From Pseudomonas urmiensis (lineage in GTDB: Bacteria; Pseudomonadota; Gammaproteobacteria; Pseudomonadales; Pseudomonadaceae), in the NCBI RefSeq assembly GCF_014268815.2, contig NZ_JABWRE020000001.1, positions 4,283,001 through 4,347,000 on the forward strand: 64,000 bases of DNA. The letters are read 5' to 3'. Each line of letters begins with the position of its first letter. The first letter of the stretch is position 1. Positions 16,076 to 24,738 of the stretch are shown here, in pieces. Below the pieces are notes generated by a model. It ran no database searches, was not told the origin of the DNA, and saw only the letters and a list, made by a program, of their open reading frames with translations. The position numbers were made by a program, and so were the translations under genes.

Positions 16076-18055
16076 CTAAAGCCGTGCCACCCGCCCAGAA
16101 GGCAACTGCACCTGCGCCACCGCCAGATTCAGGCTCAACTCAAACCGACTGCCCAACCCGCGCGTCGACTCATGCGACAACCTGCCCTCGATCAACTCGC
16201 CCAATTGCCGGCAGATCGACAGGCCAATCCCCAACCCGCCATAACGTCGGGTCATCGAGCCATCGACCTGGAAGAAGCGCTGATAAAGAATCGCCTGGTC
16301 CAGATCATCGAAGCCGATCCCGCTGTCACTGACGATGAACGACACCGCCAGGCTATCAGGCCCTACCCGGCGTCCGCGGACCTGGATCATCACCCCACCT
16401 TGATGGGTGAACTTCAAGCCGTTATCCACCAGGCAAGCCAGGCAGCGCATCAGCTTCTGCGCATCGCCAAGCAACTCGTCAGGTAGGTCAGCGGGAATAT
16501 CCAGGCTCAGGTACAGGCCCTTGCCCAAGGCCTGTCCGGCAAATCCGGCGCGCAAGTCCTGTAGCTGACGCCGCAGGCTGAAGGGTACGTTCTGCGCTCG
16601 CAAGCGCCCGGCTTGCAGCTCCGTGAGGATGAGAATGTCGTCGACCATGGCCATCATGTCCTGCGCCGAACCTGCGGCGGTGCGATGGTACTGGGCATGC
16701 TCGGCGTTCATCGGCAGGGTATGCATCAGTTCCAGCGAGCCGATCACACCATTCATCGGCGTACGCAACTCGTGGGTGACCGTGGCCAGGAATTCGTCCT
16801 TGAGGCGGTTACTCCTGGCCAATTGCTGGTTCAACTGCTCAAGCGTACGGCCAGTTTCGCGCAAGGTCTGGGCTTGCTGCTCACGCAAGCTGTTGATGCG
16901 GTCGGCCAGGGCCAGCGACAACAGCGCCACTTCCAGCGCCGAACCCAACTGGCTGGCATACATGGTGATAAATACGTTGGGCAGGTAGCCAAGCACCATC
17001 AGCGTATTGACCAGCCCGCCGAGCAGAAACGCCGTCCAGGCAATGATGAACCAGCGCGCCACGCGCAAACCGCTCCACCAGGCGTACAGCCCAGCGGTAA
17101 AGATGCTCACCGTGAACAACAGCGCCAGCACCGTGGCCATGCGCAGCGCCACCCCATAGCGCAAGGTCACGGCCAGCACCATGACCACTGCCCCACCGAG
17201 CATCAACAACTGCAGCAGACGATCGAACCCTCGGCTGAGCCTGCCCAGGCGCAGGAAGTGGCGGGCGAACTGACAGCCGAACAACCCAGCGGCGCCAATG
17301 AACAGCGGCGTAGACGCATTGGCCCACCACGGGTTGTCAGGCCAGAAATACGCGACCCCGGCGCCATTGACCGACACCTGGTACATGCCGAACGAAGCGA
17401 TATAGAGGATGTAATAAAGATAGCTGACATCGCGCACGCTGATGTAGATGAACAGGTTGTACACCAACATCACCAGCAGCACGCCGTAGATCATGCCCAG
17501 CACATATAGCCGGGTTGGCTGGTCTTCCATATAGGCATTGACCGACCACAGCGTCAGCGGCGCCTGGATCGAGCCTTGGCTGTGCAGGCGCAGATAAGCC
17601 GTGGTCGCCTGCCCCGGCTGCATGGGCAGTTCGAACAGATAGTTGTTTTGCAGGATCTGCCGGGTCGCGTAGGGCAAGGCATCGCCAGTGCGCTGCGCCA
17701 GGCGATAACCGCCCTGGCCATCAGGCAAATACAGCTCCAGGTGATCGAGCGGCGGATAGGCCAGCTCCAGCAACCATGGGCGGCTGCTTTGCGTGGTAGG
17801 CGCGTTGTAGCGCAAGTCGATGCGCAGCCAGAACACCGAGGTCGAATAACCGGCGTTGAGCACATCATCCTGGTGCTGGTGGAAACGATTGGCCCAGGCC
17901 GGCGAACTGACCTCGGCAATACTGGCGTTGCCTGCGCGGTCTTCGAAGACCTGCATGACCTTGCCCAAAGGCAGACGCCGGGTAGCGTCGTCGAAATCGA
18001 CTGCTCCGGCGAGCACGGGCCAGTAGCCCAGAAGCACAATCAGCAAATAGCGCAT
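16076..18055 (-). CDS. 7TMR-DISM sensor histidine kinase (orphan)
   Basis: The protein has 659 residues from the ATG at 18055, which starts a signal-like helix MRYLLIVLLGYWPVLAGAVD. The upstream in-frame ATG would add 36 basic residues. A periplasmic 7TMR-DISMED2 domain (about 25-165) is followed by seven membrane helices (170-375) and a coiled coil. The HisKA domain has phospho-acceptor His428 (ATVTHELRTP). The HATPase region shows LVDNGLKFTHQGG, SDSGIGFD and GLGIGLSICRQL. There is no receiver domain and no adjacent response regulator. Related Pseudomonas sensors (RetS, LadS) bind carbohydrate-like or surface signals. Confidence 0.88.
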   Translation of the reverse strand: MRYLLIVLLGYWPVLAGAVDFDDATRRLPLGKVMQVFEDRAGNASIAEVSSPAWANRFHQHQDDVLNAGYSTSVFWLRIDLRYNAPTTQSSRPWLLELAYPPLDHLELYLPDGQGGYRLAQRTGDALPYATRQILQNNYLFELPMQPGQATTAYLRLHSQGSIQAPLTLWSVNAYMEDQPTRLYVLGMIYGVLLVMLVYNLFIYISVRDVSYLYYILYIASFGMYQVSVNGAGVAYFWPDNPWWANASTPLFIGAAGLFGCQFARHFLRLGRLSRGFDRLLQLLMLGGAVVMVLAVTLRYGVALRMATVLALLFTVSIFTAGLYAWWSGLRVARWFIIAWTAFLLGGLVNTLMVLGYLPNVFITMYASQLGSALEVALLSLALADRINSLREQQAQTLRETGRTLEQLNQQLARSNRLKDEFLATVTHELRTPMNGVIGSLELMHTLPMNAEHAQYHRTAAGSAQDMMAMVDDILILTELQAGRLRAQNVPFSLRRQLQDLRAGFAGQALGKGLYLSLDIPADLPDELLGDAQKLMRCLACLVDNGLKFTHQGGVMIQVRGRRVGPDSLAVSFIVSDSGIGFDDLDQAILYQRFFQVDGSMTRRYGGLGIGLSICRQLGELIEGRLSHESTRGLGSRFELSLNLAVAQVQLPSGRVARL

Positions 18056-18188
18056 TACAGCCCCAGCATGGTCTGTCCGGTCGCGTCGCGGCGGCCTCCC
18101 TTCCCTTTGAGACGACGGTATGCGGCAGAGCCTGTTTATCGAGTTATCCGTGCACTCTAGCATAGCTTCCCGGGGTGGCCATCAGCCA

Positions 18189-18204
18189 CTGGTAAATTTA
18201 CCAG
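18189..18204. promoter_or_regulatory. perfect 16-bp palindrome in a divergent promoter region
   Basis: CTGGTAAATTTACCAG is a perfect palindrome 134 bp upstream of the kinase start and 118 bp upstream of thiD. It has the geometry of a dimeric repressor operator. No regulator is identified. Confidence 0.4.
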
Positions 18205-18321
18205 AAAGGCTCTAAATCAATACTTTCAAGCCAGAACAAAAAACAATCCTGACCACTTGATCAACAAAATCCACATGCAGGGCGCTTCGCGCAAATAGGT
18301 TTGGTGGTAAGCTCGCCGACC

Positions 18322-19119
18322 ATGAATACCTACAGCTCCCGCCCCGTTGTCCTCTGTCTCTCCGGCCACGACCCCAGTGGCGGCGCCGGCCTGCAGGCAG
18401 ATATCGAAGCCCTGATCGCTCAAGGCTGTCACGCCGCGCCCGCCGTGACTGCCCTGACCGTCCAGGATACCGTCAACGTTTCCGACTTCCGCGTGCTCGA
18501 CCGCGAGTGGGTATTGGCCCAGGCCAACGCCGTTCTCGCCGACTCCACGGTCGCTGCGGTCAAGCTGGGCATGCTCGGCTCGATCGAGATGGTCGACACG
18601 GTCGCCGAGCTGCTCGCTGCGCACCCGCACTTGCCGCTAGTCTGCGACCCGGTGCTGCGCGCCGGTGGTGGCGGCCGCCTGGGCAAGGACGAAGTCGGCT
18701 ATGCCGTGCGTGGGCGACTGTTGCCGCTGGCGACCATCGCCACGCCGAACCTGCCCGAAGCACGCATCCTCGCCGAACTGCCCGAAGGCACTGCCGACCA
18801 GTGCGCGGAAAAACTCCTGCCGTTCTGTAGACACCTGCTGATTACCGGCGGTCACGGCGATGAAGAGCAAATCCACAACCGCCTGTACAGCCGCGACGGC
18901 CAGAGCCATACCTGGAAATGCCAGCGCCTGCCTGGCAGCTACCATGGCTCCGGTTGCACCCTGGCCAGCGCCCTGGCCGGTCGCCTGGCCCTTGGCGAGC
19001 AGCTCGAGAGTGCCGTACGCAGCGCCCTGGACTACACCTGGCGGACCTTGCGCGACGCCGAGCAACTAGGTCGCGGCCAGTTCGTGCCACGCCGACTGCC
19101 CTTGGACTTCTGTTCCTGA
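18322..19119 (+). CDS. thiD: hydroxymethylpyrimidine/phosphomethylpyrimidine kinase
   Basis: The 265-residue protein starts at the ATG at 18322 (MNTYSSRPVVLCLSGHDPSG). The frame is open seven codons upstream without a better start. The ribokinase-fold motifs SGHDPSGGAGLQADIEAL and LPGSYHGSGCTLASALAGRL (anion hole and catalytic Asp region) are clear, although the usual GTGC is SGC here. ThiD phosphorylates HMP and then HMP-P to HMP-PP in the pyrimidine branch of thiamine synthesis. thiE follows 21 bp later and hemL after that. Confidence 0.95.
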   Translation: MNTYSSRPVVLCLSGHDPSGGAGLQADIEALIAQGCHAAPAVTALTVQDTVNVSDFRVLDREWVLAQANAVLADSTVAAVKLGMLGSIEMVDTVAELLAAHPHLPLVCDPVLRAGGGGRLGKDEVGYAVRGRLLPLATIATPNLPEARILAELPEGTADQCAEKLLPFCRHLLITGGHGDEEQIHNRLYSRDGQSHTWKCQRLPGSYHGSGCTLASALAGRLALGEQLESAVRSALDYTWRTLRDAEQLGRGQFVPRRLPLDFCS

Positions 19120-19140
19120 TTGACGCACACGAGGCTTGAA

Positions 19141-19764
19141 ATGAAGCTACGCGGTCTGTACGCGATCACCGACAGCCAGCTGCTCGCCGGCCGGTTTTTG
19201 TCCCATGTCGAAGCGGCGCTCGAAGGCGGTGTCCGCCTGCTGCAGTACCGCGACAAGAGCAGCGACCAGGCCCAGCGCCTGCGTGAGGCCGAGGCGCTCA
19301 AAGCGCTGTGCGAGCGCTACGCCGCCGAGCTGATCATCAATGACGACGCCGAGCTTGCCGCGCGCCTGGGCGTTGGCCTGCACCTGGGGCAAACCGATGG
19401 GCCGCTGACACCCGCCCGGGCATTGCTTGGGCGCAATGCGATCATTGGCTCGACCTGCCACGCCCAGCTCGACCTGGCCGCGCAGGCCGCCGCTGAAGGC
19501 GCCAGCTATGTGGCCTTCGGCCGCTTCTTCAATTCCGTGACCAAGCCCGGCGCGCCGGCCGCCAGCCTCGAGCTGCTGGAGCAGGCCCGCGCCCAGGTGA
19601 AACTGCCGATCGCCGTGATCGGTGGCATCACCCTCGACAACGCCGCCCCGCTGGTCGCCCACGGCGCCGACCTGCTGGCGGTGATCCATGGCCTGTTTGG
19701 TGCCGACGACGCCCGGGAAGTAACCCGCCGCGCCCGCGCCTTCAACGCCCTGTTCGCTTCCTGA
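19141..19764 (+). CDS. thiE: thiamine phosphate synthase
   Basis: The start is the ATG at 19141 ([17 protein letters not shown]), preceded by GAGG. The frame can be read from a TTG at 19120 but the extra residues are not conserved. At 207 residues it has the TIM-barrel signatures [42 protein letters not shown] and VIGGI. ThiE joins HMP-PP and thiazole phosphate to give thiamine phosphate. It is co-oriented with thiD and hemL, spaced 21 and 16 bp. Confidence 0.96.
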   Translation: MKLRGLYAITDSQLLAGRFLSHVEAALEGGVRLLQYRDKSSDQAQRLREAEALKALCERYAAELIINDDAELAARLGVGLHLGQTDGPLTPARALLGRNAIIGSTCHAQLDLAAQAAAEGASYVAFGRFFNSVTKPGAPAASLELLEQARAQVKLPIAVIGGITLDNAAPLVAHGADLLAVIHGLFGADDAREVTRRARAFNALFAS

Positions 19765-19780
19765 TTCGAGAGAGATTTCC

Positions 19781-21064
19781 ATGTCCCGTTCCGAAACCCT
19801 GTTCGCCCAAGCCCAGAAACACATCCCCGGTGGCGTCAACTCGCCCGTGCGTGCGTTCAAGAGCGTTGGCGGCACCCCGCTGTTCTTCAAGCACGCTGAA
19901 GGCGCCTACGTCGTCGATGAAGATGACAAGCGCTACGTCGACTACGTTGGCTCCTGGGGGCCGATGATCCTCGGCCACAGCCATCCTGACGTGCTGGAGT
20001 CGGTGCGCAAGCAGCTGGAGCACGGCCTGTCCTATGGCGCCCCGACCGCCATGGAAACCGAGATGGCCGACCTGGTCTGCTCGCTGGTGCCATCGATGGA
20101 AATGGTGCGCATGGTCAGCTCCGGCACCGAAGCGACCATGAGCGCGATCCGCCTGGCCCGTGGCTACACCGGTCGCGACGCCATTATCAAGTTCGAAGGC
20201 TGCTATCACGGCCACTCCGACAGCCTGCTGGTCAAGGCCGGATCCGGCCTGCTGACCCAGGGCGTGCCAAGCTCGGCCGGGGTGCCGGCAGACTTCGCCA
20301 AACACACCCTGACCCTGCCATTCAACGACATTGCCGCGGTCGAGAAGACCCTGGCCGACGTCGGTCAGACCGTCGCTTGCATCATCGTCGAGCCGGTTGC
20401 CGGCAACATGAACTGCGTGCCCCCGGCGCCGGGCTTCCTCGAAGGCCTGCGCGAGCAGTGCGACAAGCATGGCGTGGTGCTGATCTTCGACGAAGTGATG
20501 ACCGGTTTCCGCGTCTCGCTCGGCGGCGCCCAAGGCCACTACGGCATCACCCCTGACCTGTCGACGTTCGGCAAGATCGTTGGCGGCGGCATGCCAGTGG
20601 GTTGCTTTGGCGGCAAGCGCGCGATCATGGAATGCATCGCCCCGCTGGGCCCGGTCTACCAGGCCGGCACCCTGTCGGGCAATCCGCTGGCCATGGCTGC
20701 CGGCCTGACTACCTTGAAACTGATCAGCCGCCCAGGCTTCCATGATGAGCTGAGCGCCTTCACCAGCAAGCTGCTGGACGGCCTGCAACAGCGCGCCGAT
20801 GCCGCTGGCGTGCCGTTCGTCACCACTCAAGCGGGTGCGATGTTTGGCCTGTACTTCACCGGCGCCGATGACATCGTCACCTTCGAAGATGTGATGGCCA
20901 GCGATGTGGAACGCTTCAAGCGCTTCTTCCACCTGATGCTCGAAGGCGGCGTGTACTTGGCGCCGAGCGCCTACGAGGCAGGCTTCACCTCGATCGTGCA
21001 TGGCGAGACCGAGCTGAAGATCACCCTCGATGCGGCTGAGCGGGCGTTTGCCAAGCTGAAGTAA
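19781..21064 (+). CDS. hemL: glutamate-1-semialdehyde 2,1-aminomutase
   Basis: This 427-residue PLP enzyme begins [20 protein letters not shown], as in bacterial HemL. The PLP-binding region includes [13 protein letters not shown] and the Schiff-base lysine in [14 protein letters not shown]. Upstream signatures are [19 protein letters not shown] and [11 protein letters not shown]. HemL makes 5-aminolevulinate from glutamate semialdehyde in the C5 route to haem and cobalamin. It ends the thiD-thiE-hemL run and is followed by a REP pair. Confidence 0.97.
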   Translation: MSRSETLFAQAQKHIPGGVNSPVRAFKSVGGTPLFFKHAEGAYVVDEDDKRYVDYVGSWGPMILGHSHPDVLESVRKQLEHGLSYGAPTAMETEMADLVCSLVPSMEMVRMVSSGTEATMSAIRLARGYTGRDAIIKFEGCYHGHSDSLLVKAGSGLLTQGVPSSAGVPADFAKHTLTLPFNDIAAVEKTLADVGQTVACIIVEPVAGNMNCVPPAPGFLEGLREQCDKHGVVLIFDEVMTGFRVSLGGAQGHYGITPDLSTFGKIVGGGMPVGCFGGKRAIMECIAPLGPVYQAGTLSGNPLAMAAGLTTLKLISRPGFHDELSAFTSKLLDGLQQRADAAGVPFVTTQAGAMFGLYFTGADDIVTFEDVMASDVERFKRFFHLMLEGGVYLAPSAYEAGFTSIVHGETELKITLDAAERAFAKLK

Positions 21065-21080
21065 TCGGCGCTCATACCGG

Positions 21081-21154
21081 CCTCATCGCGGGGCAAGCCC
21101 GCTGCCACGACGCGTCACATTGCCTCGTGGCAGCGGACTTGCCTTGCGATGAGG
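21081..21154. repeat. REP element, inverted pair (diverged)
   Basis: Two arms (CATCGCGGGGCAAGCCCGCT and a partner with GGACTTGCCTTGCGATG) flank about 18 bp after hemL. The second arm has substitutions, so this is an older copy. Confidence 0.85.
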
Positions 21155-21159
21155 GCTAG

Positions 21160-21175
21160 TGTGATCTGCATCACA
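21160..21175. promoter_or_regulatory. perfect CRP/Vfr-type site
   Basis: TGTGATCTGCATCACA matches the consensus TGTGA-N6-TCACA exactly, and its spacer TCTGCA is close to the preferred TCTAGA. It sits about 98 bp upstream of the predicted start of transcription of the Sel1 gene. Confidence 0.6.
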
Positions 21176-21229
21176 CCGCCAGACCACACGCCAGCAAATC
21201 CCCACCTGTGCAGAAATTCGAGTAAAACT

Positions 21230-21259
21230 TTGTAAGGTTGGCGCTGCTTATCCCATAAT
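21230..21259 (+). promoter_or_regulatory. sigma-70 promoter of the Sel1 protein gene
   Basis: TTGTAA (21230-21235) and CATAAT (21254-21259) are separated by 18 bp, giving transcription from about 21266 and a 43-base leader to the ATG at 21309. Confidence 0.45.
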
Positions 21260-21308
21260 GTGCCACCAGAGACATCGGACGCAGCTTTGCAGAGGTAAGT
21301 CGATCCCC

Positions 21309-21866
21309 ATGAACCGCGCCGGCCGCGCCCTTACCCTGGGCTGCCTGTTGCTTCTTCAGCCCCTGCTGGCCCTGGCGGAGGGCGGTAACTCGTTGCTGAT
21401 TCCAGCGACGGGGCGTTGCACCCTGAGCGCTCAACCCGAAGACCTGCAAACCGCCGTCAAGGCCTGTGAGCAAACCGCCGAGGCTGGGGATGCCCAGGCG
21501 CAGTACGAGCTGGGTGAGTTCTACTACACCGGCAGCGGCGATCAGGCCCCGCGTGATCTGAACAAAGCGCTCAACTGGTTCCAGAAAGCCTCGCTGCAAG
21601 GCCACGCACAAGCCCAGTACCGCCTCGGCTCGATGTTCTTCCATGGTGAAGGGGTCAAGGCCAACAACGTACAGGCCTATATCCTGCTGAAGATGGCTGC
21701 GGTCAACGGCGCTGAAGACGCGCTGGACATGGCCGACGAAGTCACCGAGCAGATGCCCCGCGACGAACTCGAGCATGCCACCCAGGTGCTGGGGCAGATC
21801 TTCCGCAAATACCTGCTCGAATTGCAGAACGCCGAAGGGCGCAGCCCCTTCTCTCCCCTGCCTTAA
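21309..21866 (+). CDS. secreted Sel1-repeat (TPR-like) protein
   Basis: The protein has 185 residues from the ATG at 21309, preceded by AGAGG. A signal peptide (1-22, ending LLALAEG) is followed by at least two Sel1 repeats, AEAGDAQAQYELGEFYYTGS and LQGHAQAQYRLGSMFFHGEG, and a C-terminal helical part. Sel1 proteins are periplasmic or secreted scaffolds for protein-protein contacts. The conserved location after hemL and before DUF1820 is seen in P. aeruginosa as well (from memory). The CRP/Vfr-like site upstream suggests regulation by cAMP or a related signal. Confidence 0.85.
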   Translation: MNRAGRALTLGCLLLLQPLLALAEGGNSLLIPATGRCTLSAQPEDLQTAVKACEQTAEAGDAQAQYELGEFYYTGSGDQAPRDLNKALNWFQKASLQGHAQAQYRLGSMFFHGEGVKANNVQAYILLKMAAVNGAEDALDMADEVTEQMPRDELEHATQVLGQIFRKYLLELQNAEGRSPFSPLP

Positions 21867-21869
21867 GCG

Positions 21870-22196
21870 TTACTTCTCCGGCATCGGCATCGGGAACGGC
21901 ATGACATTGCCGGTGTTCTTCGCTTCGCTGATCTTCGCCGTACCCAGTCGCTCGACCTCATCGATACGCACGATCGAATGCATCGGCACGAAGCTGCGGA
22001 TCACCCCCTCGAACTGCGCCTTGAGCTTCTCTTCGCTGGGGTCTACCACCACCTGGGTGCGCTCACCGAAGACGAACTCCTCGATTTCCAGAAAGCCCCA
22101 CAGATCGCTCTGGAAGATCTGCTTGGCGTACATTTCGAACACCTGCCCCTGGTTGAGGAAGATGACTTTATAGATGGCAGGCTCAGGTTTGCTCAT
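21870..22196 (-). CDS. DUF1820 family protein
   Basis: This 108-residue soluble protein (MSKPEPAIYKVIFLNQGQVF...) has the conserved VYEMYAKQ-like region (VFEMYAKQIFQSDLWGFLEI) and FVPMHSIVRIDEVERLGTAKI of DUF1820. The fold appears to be a small beta barrel, similar to RNA- or protein-binding folds. The function is unknown. It converges with the Sel1 gene, the stops being 3 bp apart, and diverges from phoH. Confidence 0.85.
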   Translation of the reverse strand: MSKPEPAIYKVIFLNQGQVFEMYAKQIFQSDLWGFLEIEEFVFGERTQVVVDPSEEKLKAQFEGVIRSFVPMHSIVRIDEVERLGTAKISEAKNTGNVMPFPMPMPEK

Positions 22197-22405
22197 GATC
22201 GGCGTGGGGACACATACGGTTGAAAATGGGCCGCATCATAGCAGACCACGGCAGCCGCGCAGTGCCCCAGCACCCTTGCGCCGCCAAGCTGCACTCAGGC
22301 ACCCTGGCTAGCAACGACCCTTGATCGTTTCAGTGCTTTCGCCACTGTCAATCAAGGGTTATTCTTGGGTTCACCTCTATTGCCGTCGAGCGGCCAAAAA
22401 CGACC

Positions 22406-23404
22406 TTGAACGCACCCATACAACCTCATCGTTTCATCCTCGAACCTTTCGAGGCCCACCGTTTCGCCAACTTGTGCGGCCAGTTCGACGAGCACCTGCG
22501 CCTGATCGAGCAACGCCTGGCCATCGAGATCCGCAACCGCGGCAACCAGTTCGAACTGCTTGGCGAGCCCAAGGCCACCTCCGCCGCCGAGCAGCTGCTG
22601 CGCCGTCTCTATCGCGAGACCAAGGCCACCGAGCTGTCGCCGGAAACGGTCCACCTTTATCTACAGGAGTCGGCGGTCGAGCACATCGACAACCCGGCGG
22701 TCAATGAAGTCAGCGTCTCGCTGCGCACGCGCAAGGGCAACATCCGTCCGCGCGGCCTCAACCAGCAGCGCTACGTCAAAGAGATCCTGGCCAACGACAT
22801 CAACTTCGGCATCGGCCCGGCCGGTACCGGCAAGACCTACCTTGCCGTTGCCTGCGCCGTCGACGCGCTGGAGCGCGAACAAGTGCGGCGCATCCTGTTG
22901 GTGCGCCCGGCGGTCGAGGCGGGCGAAAAGCTCGGCTTCCTGCCTGGCGACCTGGCGCAGAAGATCGACCCCTACCTGCGCCCGCTGTACGACGCCCTCT
23001 ATGAGATGCTCGGCTTCGAACACGTCGCCAAGCTGATCGAGCGCCAGGTGATCGAGATCGCCCCGCTGGCCTACATGCGCGGACGCACCCTGAACAACAG
23101 CTTCATCATCCTCGACGAAAGCCAGAACACCACGCTCGAGCAGATGAAGATGTTCCTCACCCGCATCGGCTTCGGCTCCACCGCGGTGATCACCGGCGAC
23201 ATCACTCAGGTCGACCTGCCGCGCGGCACCAAGTCGGGTCTGGCGCACGTGATCGAGGTGCTCAAGGACGTGCCGGGCATCAGCTTTACCCATTTCCAGC
23301 CTAAAGACGTCGTGCGCCACCCGCTGGTGCAACGCATCGTCGAGGCCTATGACCGTTTCGAAGGCCGCCAGGCCCAGGCCGAGGCACCTGCCCGCGATGC
23401 TTGA
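22406..23404 (+). CDS. ybeZ: PhoH family ATPase (YbeZ)
   Basis: This 332-residue protein begins at a TTG (22406) encoding [20 protein letters not shown]. No in-frame ATG is near and conservation runs to this point, so TTG is the likely start. The P-loop NTPase motif is [16 protein letters not shown] and motif II is [21 protein letters not shown]. YbeZ works with YbeY in RNA metabolism and ribosome quality control. It overlaps ybeY by 8 bp. The usual upstream partner miaB is missing here. Confidence 0.93.
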   Translation: MNAPIQPHRFILEPFEAHRFANLCGQFDEHLRLIEQRLAIEIRNRGNQFELLGEPKATSAAEQLLRRLYRETKATELSPETVHLYLQESAVEHIDNPAVNEVSVSLRTRKGNIRPRGLNQQRYVKEILANDINFGIGPAGTGKTYLAVACAVDALEREQVRRILLVRPAVEAGEKLGFLPGDLAQKIDPYLRPLYDALYEMLGFEHVAKLIERQVIEIAPLAYMRGRTLNNSFIILDESQNTTLEQMKMFLTRIGFGSTAVITGDITQVDLPRGTKSGLAHVIEVLKDVPGISFTHFQPKDVVRHPLVQRIVEAYDRFEGRQAQAEAPARDA

Positions 23405-23885
23405 ACTCGACCTGCAACGGGCCACGGATGCCGCCGCCCCTGATGACGCCGCCTTCCGCCGCTGGTGCGAACTGGCCCTGCGCCAGCGCAGCGCCGACTC
23501 GGAAATGACCATCCGTCTGGTCGATGAAGCCGAAGGTCGTGAGCTCAATCACACCTATCGTCACAAAGACTACGCGACCAATGTGCTTTCCTTCCCTGCC
23601 GACGTGCCGGACGAGCTGCTCGACATTCCGCTGCTGGGCGACCTGGTGATCTGCGTGCCAGTGGTCGAGCGCGAAGCGGCCGAACAGGGCAAGGCGCTTG
23701 AAGCGCATTGGGCGCACCTGGTCATTCACGGCTGCCTGCACCTGCTCGGCTACGATCACATCGAAGATGATGAAGCCGAGGAAATGGAAGCACTGGAACG
23801 AACATTGCTGGCCGAACTGGGTCACCCGGACCCCTACGCCGACGACGAACTCCCTCACCACGATATCTGCAAGGAACACGAGTAA
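23397..23885 (+). CDS. ybeY: endoribonuclease YbeY
   Basis: The 162-residue protein starts at the ATG at 23397 inside the last codons of phoH, giving [15 protein letters not shown]. The diagnostic metal site [11 protein letters not shown] (HxxxHxxxxxH) is intact, and [17 protein letters not shown] precedes it. YbeY is a single-strand-specific RNase needed for 16S rRNA 3'-end maturation and 70S quality control. It is translationally coupled to phoH and followed by corC 5 bp later. Confidence 0.96.
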   Translation: MLELDLQRATDAAAPDDAAFRRWCELALRQRSADSEMTIRLVDEAEGRELNHTYRHKDYATNVLSFPADVPDELLDIPLLGDLVICVPVVEREAAEQGKALEAHWAHLVIHGCLHLLGYDHIEDDEAEEMEALERTLLAELGHPDPYADDELPHHDICKEHE

Positions 23886-23890
23886 CCGCC

Positions 23891-24730
23891 ATGAGCGAAG
23901 ACCGATCGAGCAACGGGCAAAAGTCCTGGCTGGGTAAACTGACCCAGGCTTTTGCCCATGAGCCGAAAAACCGCCAGGAGCTCCTCGAGCTGCTGCGCGA
24001 AGCCCATCAGAACAAGCTGCTCGACAGCGAAGCGCTGACCATCGTCGAAGGTGCCATCCAGGTCGCTGACCTGCAGGTGCGCGACATCATGGTGCCGCGC
24101 TCGCAGATGATCAGCATCAAGGCCAGCCAGTCGCCTCGTGAGTTCCTGCCGTCGGTGATCGACGCCGCCCACTCGCGCTACCCGGTGATTGGCGAAAGCC
24201 ACGATGATGTGCTCGGGATCCTGCTGGCCAAGGACCTGCTGCCGCTGATCCTCAAGGAGAATGGCGACAGCTTCAACATCAAGGACCTGCTGCGTCCGGC
24301 CACTTTCGTGCCGGAATCCAAGCGCCTGAACGTGCTGCTGCGCGAGTTTCGCGCCAACCACAACCACATGGCCGTGGTCATCGACGAATACGGCGGTGTG
24401 GCAGGCCTGGTGACCATCGAAGACGTGCTTGAGCAGATCGTCGGCGACATCGAGGACGAACACGATGTCGAGGAAGACAGCTACATCAAGCCACTGCCCA
24501 GCGGCGATTTCCTGGTCAAGGCGCTGACGCCGATCGAGAACTTCAACGAGTTCTTCGACAGCGAGTTCTCTGACGATGAGTTCGACACCGTGGGCGGCTT
24601 GGTCATGAGTGCCTTCGGCCACCTGCCCAAACGCAATGAAACCACTGAGATCGGCGCCTACCGCTTCCGCATTCTCAACGCCGACAGCCGGCGTGTTCAC
24701 TTGCTGCGCCTGACCCCGATTACCCGTTAA
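23891..24730 (+). CDS. corC: CorC/HlyC family CBS-domain protein (YbeX)
   Basis: The 279-residue cytosolic protein has a short N-terminal helix. It then has two CBS domains (about 70-185: RDIMVPRSQMISIKASQSPR ... VVIDEYGGVAGLVTIEDVLE) and a CorC_HlyC domain (200-279) ending in LNADSRRVHLLRLTP. YbeX is linked to Mg2+/Co2+ efflux and, more recently, to ribosome metabolism alongside YbeZ and YbeY. The gene is 5 bp after ybeY and 8 bp before lnt, in one operon. Confidence 0.94.
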   Translation: MSEDRSSNGQKSWLGKLTQAFAHEPKNRQELLELLREAHQNKLLDSEALTIVEGAIQVADLQVRDIMVPRSQMISIKASQSPREFLPSVIDAAHSRYPVIGESHDDVLGILLAKDLLPLILKENGDSFNIKDLLRPATFVPESKRLNVLLREFRANHNHMAVVIDEYGGVAGLVTIEDVLEQIVGDIEDEHDVEEDSYIKPLPSGDFLVKALTPIENFNEFFDSEFSDDEFDTVGGLVMSAFGHLPKRNETTEIGAYRFRILNADSRRVHLLRLTPITR

Positions 24731-24738
24731 GGAAAACC

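Noticed and set aside
18189..18204. LexA box reading of the CTGGTAAATTTACCAG palindrome
   Set aside because: LexA sites need CTGT and ACAG ends; this one has CTGG and CCAG, so SOS control is not supported.
18164..18321. TPP riboswitch upstream of thiD
   Set aside because: The conserved TPP-aptamer sequences (such as CUGAGA and ACCUGA) are not visible in the thiD leader; thiC, the usual host, is not in this window.
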